From NCBI GenBank assembly GCA_947630385.1, contig CANRHG010000026.1:1-15878 (forward strand): 15,878 nucleotides of DNA. Reading direction: 5' to 3'. The notes beneath the pieces are model-generated. The model ran no database searches. It was not told where the DNA came from and was given only the letters and a program-made list of their open reading frames with translations. Position 1 is the first letter of the stretch; the number at the start of each line of letters is the position of its first letter. The position numbers were made by a program, and so were the translations under genes. The DNA comes from an uncultured Eubacteriaceae bacterium (GTDB taxonomy: Bacteria > Bacillota > Clostridia > Eubacteriales > Eubacteriaceae). Shown here piece after piece: positions 5,644-12,637 of the stretch.

Positions 5644-7020
5644 TCACTTAAGAAGCAGGCGTACGAGAAGCTCCTTGAACTTGTCGTACGGCTCGTAGCG
5701 AAACGGGAAGTCCGGGTGGTCGACCTTGTGGACGAGGCTCTTATAGTGAGTAAAGGTATCAAAACCGGCCTTGCCGTGATAGGCACCCATGCCGCTTTGG
5801 CCGACCCCGCCAAAGCCCATCTCGCTCGTCGCCAGTTGGATGATCGTATCGTTGATGCAGCCTCCGCCGAACTGGATGCGGGACGTGATGTCTTCGATCA
5901 TCTTTTTGTCTTTACTAAACAGATATAGGGCCAGGGGATCCGGGTTTTCCCGTACGATCTCATAGATCTCCTCGGGCTCCACAAAGGTCAAAACCGGAAG
6001 GACCGGCCCGAAGATCTCTTCGCCCATGACTGGGTCGGTGAGAGTTACGTCCGTCATGATCGTCGGCGCGATCTGTAGCGTTTTCTCATCGCTTTGTCCA
6101 CCGAAGACCGTCTTTTGTGGGTCGATCAGGCCCAAAATACGCTTAAAGTGTTTTTCGTTAATAATTCGCCCGTAATAGCCCGTGTCGATCGCGTTCTCGC
6201 TGTACTGGTGGATCGTCTCCTCAATTAACAGACCCACCAGTTCGTCTTTGATTTTTTCGTCGCATAAAACGTAGTCCGGAGCCACACAGGTCTGCCCACA
6301 GTTTAAAAATGCGCCAAAGACGATGCGCCTAGCGGCAACCCCGAGGTCTGCCGTCTCGTCGACGATACAGGGGCTCTTTCCTCCGAGTTCCAAGGTGATC
6401 GGGATCAGGCGCTCGGAGGCCTTTTTCATGACTTCTTTTCCTACGCCGACGCTTCCGGTAAAAAAGATATAGTCAAAATCGCTATCAAGGAGCTCGCTGT
6501 TTTCCTTACGCCCACCGGTCACGACGGCGAGATACTCTTTTGGAAAAAGTTTTTCAAACATCTCGGCTAGAAACTCGGAGGTGTTCTTCGCGTAAGCGCT
6601 CGGCTTTAGGATCACGGTATTTCCGGCGCTTACGGCGTCGACCATCGGCGCAAGCGAGAGCAAAAACGGGTAGTTCCACGGGCTCATGACGAGAACGCAG
6701 CCGTAAGGCGAGGCTTTGACATAGCTTCTTCCGACCATTTGCGCTAGCGGCGTGTAGACCGTCTTGTCTTTAGCGTAGTTCTTCGTATGACGGAGCATAA
6801 AATCGAGCTCTTCGAGCGTCGTTCCGATCTCGGTCATGTAACTGGAAAAGACGTTCTTGCCGAGATCTTCTTTGAGAGCCTTTGCGATTTTATCCTGGTT
6901 AGCTTCCACTGCGTACTTAAGGCTTCTTAACATTTCGATCCGGTTATCTATGTCGAGCGTATAGCCGGTGCGGAAGAAATCTTTTTGCTTCTTTATTAAA
7001 TTTTCTATTTGCTCATTCAT
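5644..7020 (-). CDS. NAD(P)-dependent aldehyde dehydrogenase, class 3 type
   Basis: A 458-residue member of the aldehyde dehydrogenase superfamily, oxidising an aldehyde to the acid; the short length and lack of an N-terminal extension resemble the class 3 or YwdH/fatty-aldehyde group. Landmarks are PWNYP with oxyanion Asn116, the cofactor loop FTGSVGVGKE (187-196), the general base Glu211 in ELGGKSP, and the nucleophile Cys245 in NCGQTC. The C-terminal GGVGQSGMG motif is intact. The substrate cannot be told from sequence. The start codon directly abuts the right end of the inserted IS element, and no ribosome site is visible in the IS end (GAGTAGTTCAC precedes ATG). Its own binding site was probably left behind on the far side of the IS (see findings). 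The alcohol dehydrogenase at 9812-10990 on the same strand could supply its aldehyde. Confidence 0.9.
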   Translation of the reverse strand: MNEQIENLIKKQKDFFRTGYTLDIDNRIEMLRSLKYAVEANQDKIAKALKEDLGKNVFSSYMTEIGTTLEELDFMLRHTKNYAKDKTVYTPLAQMVGRSYVKASPYGCVLVMSPWNYPFLLSLAPMVDAVSAGNTVILKPSAYAKNTSEFLAEMFEKLFPKEYLAVVTGGRKENSELLDSDFDYIFFTGSVGVGKEVMKKASERLIPITLELGGKSPCIVDETADLGVAARRIVFGAFLNCGQTCVAPDYVLCDEKIKDELVGLLIEETIHQYSENAIDTGYYGRIINEKHFKRILGLIDPQKTVFGGQSDEKTLQIAPTIMTDVTLTDPVMGEEIFGPVLPVLTFVEPEEIYEIVRENPDPLALYLFSKDKKMIEDITSRIQFGGGCINDTIIQLATSEMGFGGVGQSGMGAYHGKAGFDTFTHYKSLVHKVDHPDFPFRYEPYDKFKELLVRLLLK

Positions 7021-7200
7021 GTGAACTACTCGGCATTTAAATACCGAGCATCGACGGTCGCTTCACTCACGGAACTCTCCTGAGTTCCGTATTCGCCATG
7101 ATTTGGGAATTTCGGCTCCCTGACTGAGGGGAGTTTTAGTGAAGGTACCCGTCTGGGCGGTCCATACGCCCACTACTGCTCGGCGTTTGCCTACGCAGCC
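7021..7200 (-). ncRNA. Candidate omega RNA (right-end RNA) of TnpB
   Basis: The 170 bases between the tnpB stop and the IS right end are non-coding and highly structured: GGGCG/CGCCC near 7150-7170, CTCCC/GGGAG (7116-7133), a perfect 9-bp stem with four-base loop (7069-7090), and the terminal CTCGG/CCGAG hairpin (7029-7048). In IS605 elements TnpB's guide RNA is made from this region, overlaps the 3' end of tnpB, and its guide is the first 16 or so bases beyond the right end. Here that guide would be the start of the aldehyde dehydrogenase gene. Transcription and processing are inferred. Confidence 0.55.
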
Positions 7201-8444
7201 ACTTTGATCAGATGCGGACTCTTTATTCCATCTGCGGGCGTCACAAAGGGGGTCCCGAGTTTTGCGCTGTATTTCTTCAGGATGTTATAAGCCCCGACGC
7301 CGTCAGCGTTATAGCAGGTTCTTCCGTCAAAATGCAGTCCCCGTTTCCTGCGGTTGCCTTTTGCGGCGTATTTTTCGGAAACTTCCGGAGCCGAAGGCGG
7401 GACCTGGGAGGTGTAGGACTCTTCCTGTCGGATAAGCGTGATTCCCCGCAGAGCCAGCTTGTACTCCAGAAGATGGTAGATCTTTTCGTACGGAAGGCTA
7501 TGCAGCTTCTGGTTTTGTTTGGCTCCGTGGTCGTTGCCCTTTCGAATTCCGGTGATGTCGCCGATGACGACCCGGGTGATGTCGTGCTCCTCACAGTAAT
7601 TTGCAATCTCCTTCGTGCACTTGTGAAGGTAGTCGTGAAGCGCGTTGTTTTTCTTCTTATATAGCGCAAGAACCCGCCTGGAGGGCCCCGGGTATTTGAC
7701 GCCCCGGGCCGCCTGCTGGGCGGCATTTATACTCTGATAATGGGCGATTTTCTTGTCGAAAAACCGGGCTTTGGAAAAATACTCCCGCCCCAGGATGAAA
7801 GACTCGCCCGTGGCCGAATCCACGCAGGTGAACGGATTGCTCACGCCAAGGTCGATTCCGAGCCAGTGGCCGTTATCGTTCTTTTTCGGGGCGTCCGGGA
7901 CTTCGTAGATGACGATGGTCTCGACCTTCCCGTCTTCCGGCTTTTCGAGCTTGATCTGCTTGATGGCATCGATGTCCCCGAAAAGGCTGTTTTCGAGGAA
8001 AAGGAAGTTCTCACCGATACCGTAGGCCTTTTTCAGATAAGCCCTCAGCTGTTTCGGCAGCGACAGGCGGACGATCCGCCCGCCGGTCTTTTTGATTCCG
8101 TTTTGCAGAAACGTCACCTGGAAGCCGTCCTGCTTGAAGCGTGGCGGTCTGGGGTTTTCGACGCCGCCGGACTTTTTTAGGGCGTAAAAGGACTTCCACG
8201 CCCCGTCTAAGATTTTTAACGTCTCCTGGGCGGACTGCGCCGGGAGGTTCTTGTACCAGAACGAGTCCTTGAGGGCTTTCTTTTGAACGTACCAGTTCGG
8301 GTAGTCCTCACCGGAGTCTTTTGTCCAGCATCGCCTTTGATAGTTGGCAACGTTCCAGAGCTTGCCGGAAGCGTAGCAGAGGTGGCCGATGATGTTGGCC
8401 TGGACCGGGCTTACTTTTATCGTAGTCTTCTTTGAGAGTTTCAT
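7191..8444 (-). CDS. tnpB: TnpB, RNA-guided DNA nuclease of IS605 element
   Basis: A complete 417-residue TnpB, the ancestor-type relative of Cas12. The RuvC-like core is present: Asp198 (GIDLG), the second motif VVIGDITGI (292-300) and the third NADGVGAYNI (379-388, Asp381). As in the 'IGD' subgroup, the usual second-motif Glu is replaced by Gly-Asp; Glu341 or Glu342 in RQEESYTS could take its place. In the zinc-finger region the position after EESYTSQ is Val (SQVPPSAP) where I would expect Cys in relatives, and only Cys377 is seen further on, so zinc binding may be lost. The ATG at 8444 follows the tnpA stop by two bases with no clear ribosome site, suggesting translational coupling. In related systems TnpB with its guide RNA cuts the donor site left after excision and so favours retention of the element. 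Confidence 0.88.
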   Translation of the reverse strand: MKLSKKTTIKVSPVQANIIGHLCYASGKLWNVANYQRRCWTKDSGEDYPNWYVQKKALKDSFWYKNLPAQSAQETLKILDGAWKSFYALKKSGGVENPRPPRFKQDGFQVTFLQNGIKKTGGRIVRLSLPKQLRAYLKKAYGIGENFLFLENSLFGDIDAIKQIKLEKPEDGKVETIVIYEVPDAPKKNDNGHWLGIDLGVSNPFTCVDSATGESFILGREYFSKARFFDKKIAHYQSINAAQQAARGVKYPGPSRRVLALYKKKNNALHDYLHKCTKEIANYCEEHDITRVVIGDITGIRKGNDHGAKQNQKLHSLPYEKIYHLLEYKLALRGITLIRQEESYTSQVPPSAPEVSEKYAAKGNRRKRGLHFDGRTCYNADGVGAYNILKKYSAKLGTPFVTPADGIKSPHLIKVAA

Positions 8445-8446
8445 TT

Positions 8447-8854
8447 TTACAGTTTTTTCTGCCCTTTGATGTAGCGGCGGATGTTTTCTTCACTAACGCT
8501 TTAGATGGTCTCGACGTAGTAGGAAGGGTTCCAGAGCGCTCCCCGCCACAGCTTTTCTTCGATTTCGGGAAATTCTATGAAAAGCTTCCGTCCGGTGAAG
8601 CCCCCAAGGTATTTGACTATGGTGGTGACCGACAGGCTCGGCGGAGCCGAGACGAAGCAGTGGACGTGGTCGCCTTCGCCGCACTCAAACAGGGGGAGGA
8701 CGAAGCCTTTGTCCCGGGCGATCCCGGCGGTCAAATCCTTGAGGTAGGCTTCGATTTCAGGTGTCAGTATTTTCCTTCAGTATTTGACCGACCCGACGAT
8801 GTGGTAGTTTATGTCGTAGACGCAGGTTCTCGCATAAACGAGGTTTTCTTTCAT
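8447..8854 (-). pseudogene. tnpA: TnpA, Y1 transposase of IS605 type, with two stops
   Basis: Reading from ATG 8854 gives MKENLVYARTCVYDINYHIV, a typical IS200/IS605 TnpA opening, then an in-frame TGA at 8777-8779 (codon 26, expected as Arg in VKYRRKIL). The frame continues with the HUH motif HVHCF, the region holding the catalytic tyrosine (NPSYYVETI), and meets a TAA at 8501-8503 before the last 17 codons (SVSEENIRRYI...), ending at TAA 8447-8449. Both stops are single in-frame codon changes without frameshift. The first removes everything after residue 25; a restart within the frame would lose the first strand of the fold. The element therefore probably cannot move on its own, though a TnpA supplied elsewhere could act on it. 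Confidence 0.85.
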
Positions 8855-8855
8855 G

Positions 8856-8877
8856 CTTATAGTATGCCACCTATAAG
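8856..8877 (-). promoter_or_regulatory. Hairpin over the tnpA ribosome site
   Basis: A perfect 7-bp inverted repeat (CTTATAG/CTATAAG) ends two bases before the tnpA ATG and holds the only ribosome-site-like sequence (AGGTGG) at the edge of its stem and loop. Sequestering of the tnpA start by RNA structure is known for IS200; the same role here is inferred. Confidence 0.4.
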
Positions 8878-8950
8878 TGAAGAAATCAAAAAAAGCCGAC
8901 TGTATCTTGGTATATCCGCTTCGCTCATAAACCGAGGATTAGTCGAAGGG

Positions 8951-9292
8951 TTATCCTAAAATCGCACTTCTTTCTTCTTCGCTTAAAATGGAGTTTTCCA
9001 AGAAACTCGAATACTCCCTATAAATTTTTGCCGTCTCTTTCTCTAGATCGGAGCTAGCCTCCACGGCCCGCGCTTTTTCTAACTCAAATTTTCCGTCTGT
9101 AACGGGAAAAGCGACAAAGCGGTTTTTCGCGTTCCCGGTCGACAGCAGTTGGTCGATCACCATCTGTCCCGATCCCCCGATCAGATCCTCGGCTTCGAGT
9201 TCTTCGATAAAGTCAAACAGGCTCTCGTGGGTGAGTTTAACGGCTAGTATATCAAAGCCGTCTAGATCGATTGGTTCTAATACATAATTCAT
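8951..9292 (-). CDS. rnlB: RnlB-like antitoxin
   Basis: A 113-residue acidic protein resembling RnlB, the antitoxin that binds and blocks the RnlA RNase of the type II RnlAB system of E. coli. The recognisable parts are the opening strand with ILAVKLTHESLFDFIEELE (residues 15-33) and the block VIDQLLSTGNAKNRFVAFPV (45-64), whose LL.nG...NRF pattern is typical. Its ATG overlaps the toxin's stop (ATGA, 9289-9292), so the two are co-translated. It has no membrane segment. The stop codon sits in AGGATAAC at the left end of the IS element. If the IS is removed, this AGGA would be the ribosome site of the aldehyde dehydrogenase gene. The family call rests on the motif plus the HEPN partner. Confidence 0.7.
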   Translation of the reverse strand: MNYVLEPIDLDGFDILAVKLTHESLFDFIEELEAEDLIGGSGQMVIDQLLSTGNAKNRFVAFPVTDGKFELEKARAVEASSDLEKETAKIYREYSSFLENSILSEEERSAILG

Positions 9293-9774
9293 ACTTTTTC
9301 TTTTATCAGGCGAAGGCACTTGTGGATGATCGCGTCCGCGTTTTGTTTGCTTTCGATCATGCGGGTCGAGTCCACGCTCCCTAAAATATCCCCGAAGTGG
9401 ATGACCGTATCTCGGACCGACTTGTAGTAGTTGTAGCACACTTCGATGTCGTGTTTCTTCGAGGCGTCTCTTAACTCTTCGTCAAAAAAGTAGCGCCCGG
9501 TCTTGTGGTTTTTGTTAAAGACGTTAAAGGAGTGCCCGACCCTCCCTCCGGCTTTGGTGATCAGGTACTTGATGTGGCCTTCTAAGGCCCGCAGGGCGGG
9601 GAAACAATACTGGGAGTATTCTTCACTCTCAACAAAATAATCCAGGTTGATGATCGCCTGGCGGATCAGGCGCCTAAGGTTTTCGGGGTAATCTTCCGGT
9701 TTATTCTCTAGAATCGTCTCAAGGTAAGCGTCGACTTTTTGCGAATTGATGTGGGTTTCAGCGCTTTTTTGCAT
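9289..9774 (-). CDS. rnlA: RnlA-like HEPN ribonuclease toxin, catalytic domain only
   Basis: The 161-residue protein matches the C-terminal HEPN domain of RnlA (RNase LS), the mRNA-degrading toxin known for anti-phage T4 activity in E. coli. All the catalytic residues I know for RnlA have counterparts: Arg62 and Glu65 in LRALEGH (E. coli Arg255 and Glu258), and the RX4H motif R121DTVIH126 (Arg318, His323). E. coli RnlA has about 357 residues, so its two N-terminal domains are missing here. The ATG at 9774 stands three bases past the U-run of the adh terminator, with no ribosome site or promoter; an upstream GTG (9786) would start inside the hairpin. Either the gene is 5'-truncated or it is a free-standing HEPN toxin relying on read-through from adh. 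The catalytic part looks intact, and the antitoxin overlaps its end. Confidence 0.72.
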   Translation of the reverse strand: MQKSAETHINSQKVDAYLETILENKPEDYPENLRRLIRQAIINLDYFVESEEYSQYCFPALRALEGHIKYLITKAGGRVGHSFNVFNKNHKTGRYFFDEELRDASKKHDIEVCYNYYKSVRDTVIHFGDILGSVDSTRMIESKQNADAIIHKCLRLIKEKV

Positions 9775-9777
9775 GCG

Positions 9778-9801
9778 AAAAAGCACAGCCGTAGGCTGTG
9801 C
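9778..9801 (-). terminator. Terminator of the alcohol dehydrogenase gene
   Basis: A perfect 8-bp stem GCACAGCC/GGCTGTGC (9783-9790 with 9794-9801, loop three) is followed on the minus strand by five U. It starts ten bases after the adh stop and ends three bases before the rnlA-like ATG. Confidence 0.8.
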
Positions 9802-9811
9802 CAGGGTAATC

Positions 9812-10990
9812 TTAAAAATCGACTTCGTCGCCGTAATAAGCGGCCGTCAACAGTTTTTCCATCGCTTCGGGTTCGATCGCCCTGGGATTGGATCCGGTAC
9901 AGGCGTCCCCCACGGCGAGTTCCGCGATTTCGCCGACTTTGTTCTTGAATTCTTCTTCTTCGATCCCAAATTCCTGAAGGCTCTTGGGGATCCCGAGTTT
10001 TACGTTGTACTCACGGATCTTATCGATGAGCGAATTGATCAGGGCCTTTTGTGAGGTGCCTTCTAGCCCCATGCGGCGGGCGATTTCCGCGTAGCGGGCC
10101 GCGGCTTCCGGTTCCTTGGCGTTGTACTGGATGACGTAGGGCAGGTAGATCGCGTTGGCTTCCCCGTGCGGGATGTGTCCGGTCGAGAAGGCCGCGCCGG
10201 TCTTGTGGGCCATCGAGTGGACGATCCCGAGCAGGGCGTTCGAAAAAGCCATACCGGCCAGGCACTGGGCGTAGTGCATCTGCTCTCTGGCGTCGAGGTT
10301 TCCGTAAAAAGAAGTCGGCAGGTAATCGAGGACCATTTCGATAGCCTGGAGCGCCAGCGGATCGGTGTACGGGCTGTTCATAGTAGAAACGTAGGCTTCG
10401 ATCGCGTGCGTGAGCGCGTCCATCCCGGTAAAAGCGATCTGGTTTTTCGGAAGCGCGCCGACGAGGTCCGGATCGACGATGGCCACATCCGGGGTGATGT
10501 TAAAATCGGCCAGCGGGTATTTTATCCCCTTGTCGTAATCGGTGATGACCGAAAAGGCCGTAACTTCCGTCGCGGTCCCGGACGTCGTCGGGATCGCTGC
10601 GAATTTCGCCTTTTTCCTGAGTTCCGGGAAATTAAAGGGGATCGTCAGCTCTTCAAAGGTCGTTTCCGGATATTCGTAGAAGGTCCACATGGCTTTGGCC
10701 GCGTCGATCGGCGAGCCGCCACCCATGGATACGATCCAGTCTGGTTCGAACTCTTTCATGGCTTCGGCGCCGCGCATGACCGTTTCAACCGACGGGTCCG
10801 GCTCGACCCCTTCAAAAACTTCGACTTCCATTCCGCCGTCTTTGAGGTACTGTACGGCTTTGTCCAAAAAGCCCTGACGCTTCATCGAGCCTCCGCCGAC
10901 GACGAGCATCGCTTTTTCTCCACCAAGGTTCTTTAGTTCTTCCAAGGTCCCAGGGCCGTAGTAAATATCTCTCGGTAATGTAAATCTCAT
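9812..10990 (-). CDS. Iron-type NAD(P)-dependent alcohol dehydrogenase
   Basis: A 392-residue group III alcohol dehydrogenase, interconverting an alcohol and aldehyde in fermentation. The N-terminal half binds the cofactor (VVGGGS 31-35 area, MGGGSPIDAAK 89-99, IPTTSGTATE 133-142). The metal ligands are Asp191 and His195 (GMDALTHAIE), His258 (VHSMAH) and His275 (IPHGEAN), with His262 also conserved. The loop between the last two histidines (AAFSTGHIPHG) is three residues longer than in AdhE or FucO. The start ATG 10990 has a strong AAAGGAGAGG seven bases upstream. It is divergent from hydG and ends with its own terminator. Substrate is unknown; ethanol, butanol or diol types are possible. With HydG/HydF next door, both sides of the intergenic region concern disposal of reducing power. 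Confidence 0.9.
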   Translation of the reverse strand: MRFTLPRDIYYGPGTLEELKNLGGEKAMLVVGGGSMKRQGFLDKAVQYLKDGGMEVEVFEGVEPDPSVETVMRGAEAMKEFEPDWIVSMGGGSPIDAAKAMWTFYEYPETTFEELTIPFNFPELRKKAKFAAIPTTSGTATEVTAFSVITDYDKGIKYPLADFNITPDVAIVDPDLVGALPKNQIAFTGMDALTHAIEAYVSTMNSPYTDPLALQAIEMVLDYLPTSFYGNLDAREQMHYAQCLAGMAFSNALLGIVHSMAHKTGAAFSTGHIPHGEANAIYLPYVIQYNAKEPEAAARYAEIARRMGLEGTSQKALINSLIDKIREYNVKLGIPKSLQEFGIEEEEFKNKVGEIAELAVGDACTGSNPRAIEPEAMEKLLTAAYYGDEVDF

Positions 10991-11023
10991 ATTCCTCTCC
11001 TTTAGCTAAAAATAGGTGTCCTC

Positions 11024-11029
11024 ATTATA
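11024..11029 (-). promoter_or_regulatory. Putative adh -10 box
   Basis: TATAAT on the minus strand, 34 bases before the adh start. No good -35 box is seen at 16-18 bases. Confidence 0.4.
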
Positions 11030-11171
11030 CGACAAAACCGGTTTCAGATTTTAAATTCCAAAAATTTTACCACAACTTTCATAATTAAAACATTCCCGGA
11101 AGTTGGGGGCCGTAATTTCACAAAATATCCGCCTTTTAAACACAAAAACAGCAAGATCCGCGTAAAAGGAA

Positions 11172-11177
11172 TATAAT
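11172..11177 (+). promoter_or_regulatory. Putative hydG operon -10 box
   Basis: TATAAT on the plus strand, 33 bases before the hydG start codon, without a clear -35 box. The whole 220-base divergent region (10991-11210) shows no obvious Rex or Fnr-type palindrome. Confidence 0.4.
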
Positions 11178-11210
11178 TAAACCAAATCCCAAAACTAGAA
11201 GGAACCAGAC

Positions 11211-12635
11211 TTGAACATTTATGATCCGGCCTCAAAAAAGGCCGACGAATTTATCAACCACGAAGAGATCGTGGATACCCTCGCGTACGCGAACGCGCAC
11301 CGCTCGGACCGGGAACTGATTGAAAAAATTATCGAAAAGGCAAAACTAAGAAAGGGGCTCACCCACAGAGAGGCCGCCCTGCTGCTTTACTGCGACTACG
11401 AAGACTTAAACGAGGAGATCTTCAGACTCGCCAAAGAGATAAAAAAGGACTTCTACGGCAACCGCATCGTCCTGTTCGCTCCGCTTTATCTTTCCAACTA
11501 CTGCATCAACGGCTGTCTGTACTGCCCATATCACCTAAAGAATAAGACGATCCGCAGAAAAAAACTCTCGCAGGACGAGATCAGAGAGGAAGTCATCGCC
11601 CTAGAAAACCTCGGCCACAAGCGCCTGGCGATCGAAGCCGGGGAAGACCCGGTCAACAATCCGATCGAGTACATCCTCGACTCGATCAAGACGATCTACG
11701 ACGTGCACCACAAAAACGGGGATATCCGCAGGGTCAACGTCAACATCGCCGCTACCGACATCGAAAACTACAAAAAGCTCAAAGACGCCGGTATCGGAAC
11801 CTACATCCTCTTTCAGGAGACCTACAACCGCTCGCGCTACGAAGAACTCCACCCGAGCGGCCCCAAGAGCGATTACTGCTATCACACCGAAGCCCACGAC
11901 CGCGCCATGGAGGCCGGAATCGACGACGTCGGTCTAGGCGTTCTCTTTGGCCTTGAAGGGTTTGACTACGAGTTCGTGGGCCTACTCATGCACGCCGAAC
12001 ACCTCGAAGAAGTCTTTGGGGTCGGCCCGCACACGATCAGCGTGCCCAGGGTCTGTCCGGCCGACGATATCGACCCGCAGTCCTTTGACAACAGCATCCC
12101 CGACGACATGTTCGAAAAAATCGTCGCCTGCATCCGTATCGCCGTCCCGTACACGGGCATGATCATCTCCACGAGGGAGTCCCAGAAAATGCGCGAGCGC
12201 CTGTTGGATCTGGGGATCTCGCAGATCTCGGGGGGCTCGCGTACGAGCGTCGGTGGCTACGTCAAAGAAGAACTTCCGGAAGAAAACTCCGCCCAGTTTG
12301 ACGTCAGCGACACCAGGAGCCTAGACGAGGTCCTGGAATGGCTCTTAAAGCTCGGCTACCTTCCTAGCTTTTGTACGGCCTGTTACCGCGAAGGGCGTAC
12401 GGGCGACCGGTTCATGCGGCTGTGTAAAGCCGGCCAGATCCAGAACTGTTGCCTGCCGAACGCGATCATGACCTTAAAAGAGTACATGCAGGACTATGCT
12501 TCCGAGGACACTTACAAAGCCGCGCAAGACGTCATCGAAGAGCAGATCGAGGACATCTCTAACCCGAAGGTCAAAGAAATCGTCCGCGAACGCCTAGAAA
12601 AAATCGAACAGGGAGAGCGGGACTTCCGCTTTTAA
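11211..12635 (+). CDS. hydG: [FeFe]-hydrogenase maturase HydG (tyrosine lyase)
   Basis: HydG is a radical SAM enzyme that splits tyrosine to make the CO and cyanide ligands of the hydrogenase H-cluster and delivers them as an iron-cysteine synthon. The 474 residues are full length. The SAM cluster motif CX3CX2C is at Cys98, Cys102, Cys105 (NYCINGCLYC). The C-terminal CX2CX22C motif for the second cluster, specific to HydG over ThiH, is at Cys388, Cys391, Cys414. The start is TTG at 11211, preceded by AGAAGGAA at six bases; no ATG in frame gives the normal N-terminus (..SKKADEFINHEEI). It opens a four-gene operon; hydF follows after two bases. No hydE or hydrogenase gene lies within the window, so they must be elsewhere if the pathway is complete. 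Confidence 0.95.
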   Translation: MNIYDPASKKADEFINHEEIVDTLAYANAHRSDRELIEKIIEKAKLRKGLTHREAALLLYCDYEDLNEEIFRLAKEIKKDFYGNRIVLFAPLYLSNYCINGCLYCPYHLKNKTIRRKKLSQDEIREEVIALENLGHKRLAIEAGEDPVNNPIEYILDSIKTIYDVHHKNGDIRRVNVNIAATDIENYKKLKDAGIGTYILFQETYNRSRYEELHPSGPKSDYCYHTEAHDRAMEAGIDDVGLGVLFGLEGFDYEFVGLLMHAEHLEEVFGVGPHTISVPRVCPADDIDPQSFDNSIPDDMFEKIVACIRIAVPYTGMIISTRESQKMRERLLDLGISQISGGSRTSVGGYVKEELPEENSAQFDVSDTRSLDEVLEWLLKLGYLPSFCTACYREGRTGDRFMRLCKAGQIQNCCLPNAIMTLKEYMQDYASEDTYKAAQDVIEEQIEDISNPKVKEIVRERLEKIEQGERDFRF

Positions 12636-12637
12636 AC

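Larger units (their letters stand above)
7021..8945 (-). mobile_element. IS200/IS605-type element (tnpA degenerate, tnpB intact)
   Basis: The element carries a Y1 transposase gene (disrupted) followed by tnpB, flanked by imperfect subterminal hairpins instead of terminal inverted repeats. The right end is taken as 7021, where ...CCGAGTAGTTCAC meets the aldehyde dehydrogenase start codon; the terminal hairpin is CTCGG/CCGAG at 7029-7048. The left end lies at about 8945-8950, directly after the stop codon of the rnlB-like gene; its hairpin (CTTCG...CTC/GAG...CGAAG, about 8912-8945) has a bulge, as usual for this family. No target duplication is expected. The exact left boundary and target tetra- or pentanucleotide (possibly ATAAC) are inferred. 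Confidence 0.75.

Noticed and set aside
8777..8779. UGA in tnpA as a recoded (tryptophan or selenocysteine) codon
   Set aside because: The expected residue in relatives is Arg, TGA ends other genes here (hydF, the VOC-like gene), no selenocysteine hairpin is evident, and a second stop (TAA) lies in the same frame.
8432..8959. 175-aa plus-strand frame across tnpA
   Set aside because: It is the antisense shadow of tnpA, whose coding signals (HUH motif, start) are clear on the minus strand.
9778..9801. Hairpin before rnlA as a toxin-gene operator
   Set aside because: It has the form of a simple terminator right after the adh stop, with U-run on the minus strand; an additional operator role cannot be supported.
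10166..10936. 256-aa plus-strand frame inside the alcohol dehydrogenase gene
   Set aside because: A shadow frame in a GC-richer gene; the opposite strand encodes a full alcohol dehydrogenase with all metal ligands and a strong ribosome site.
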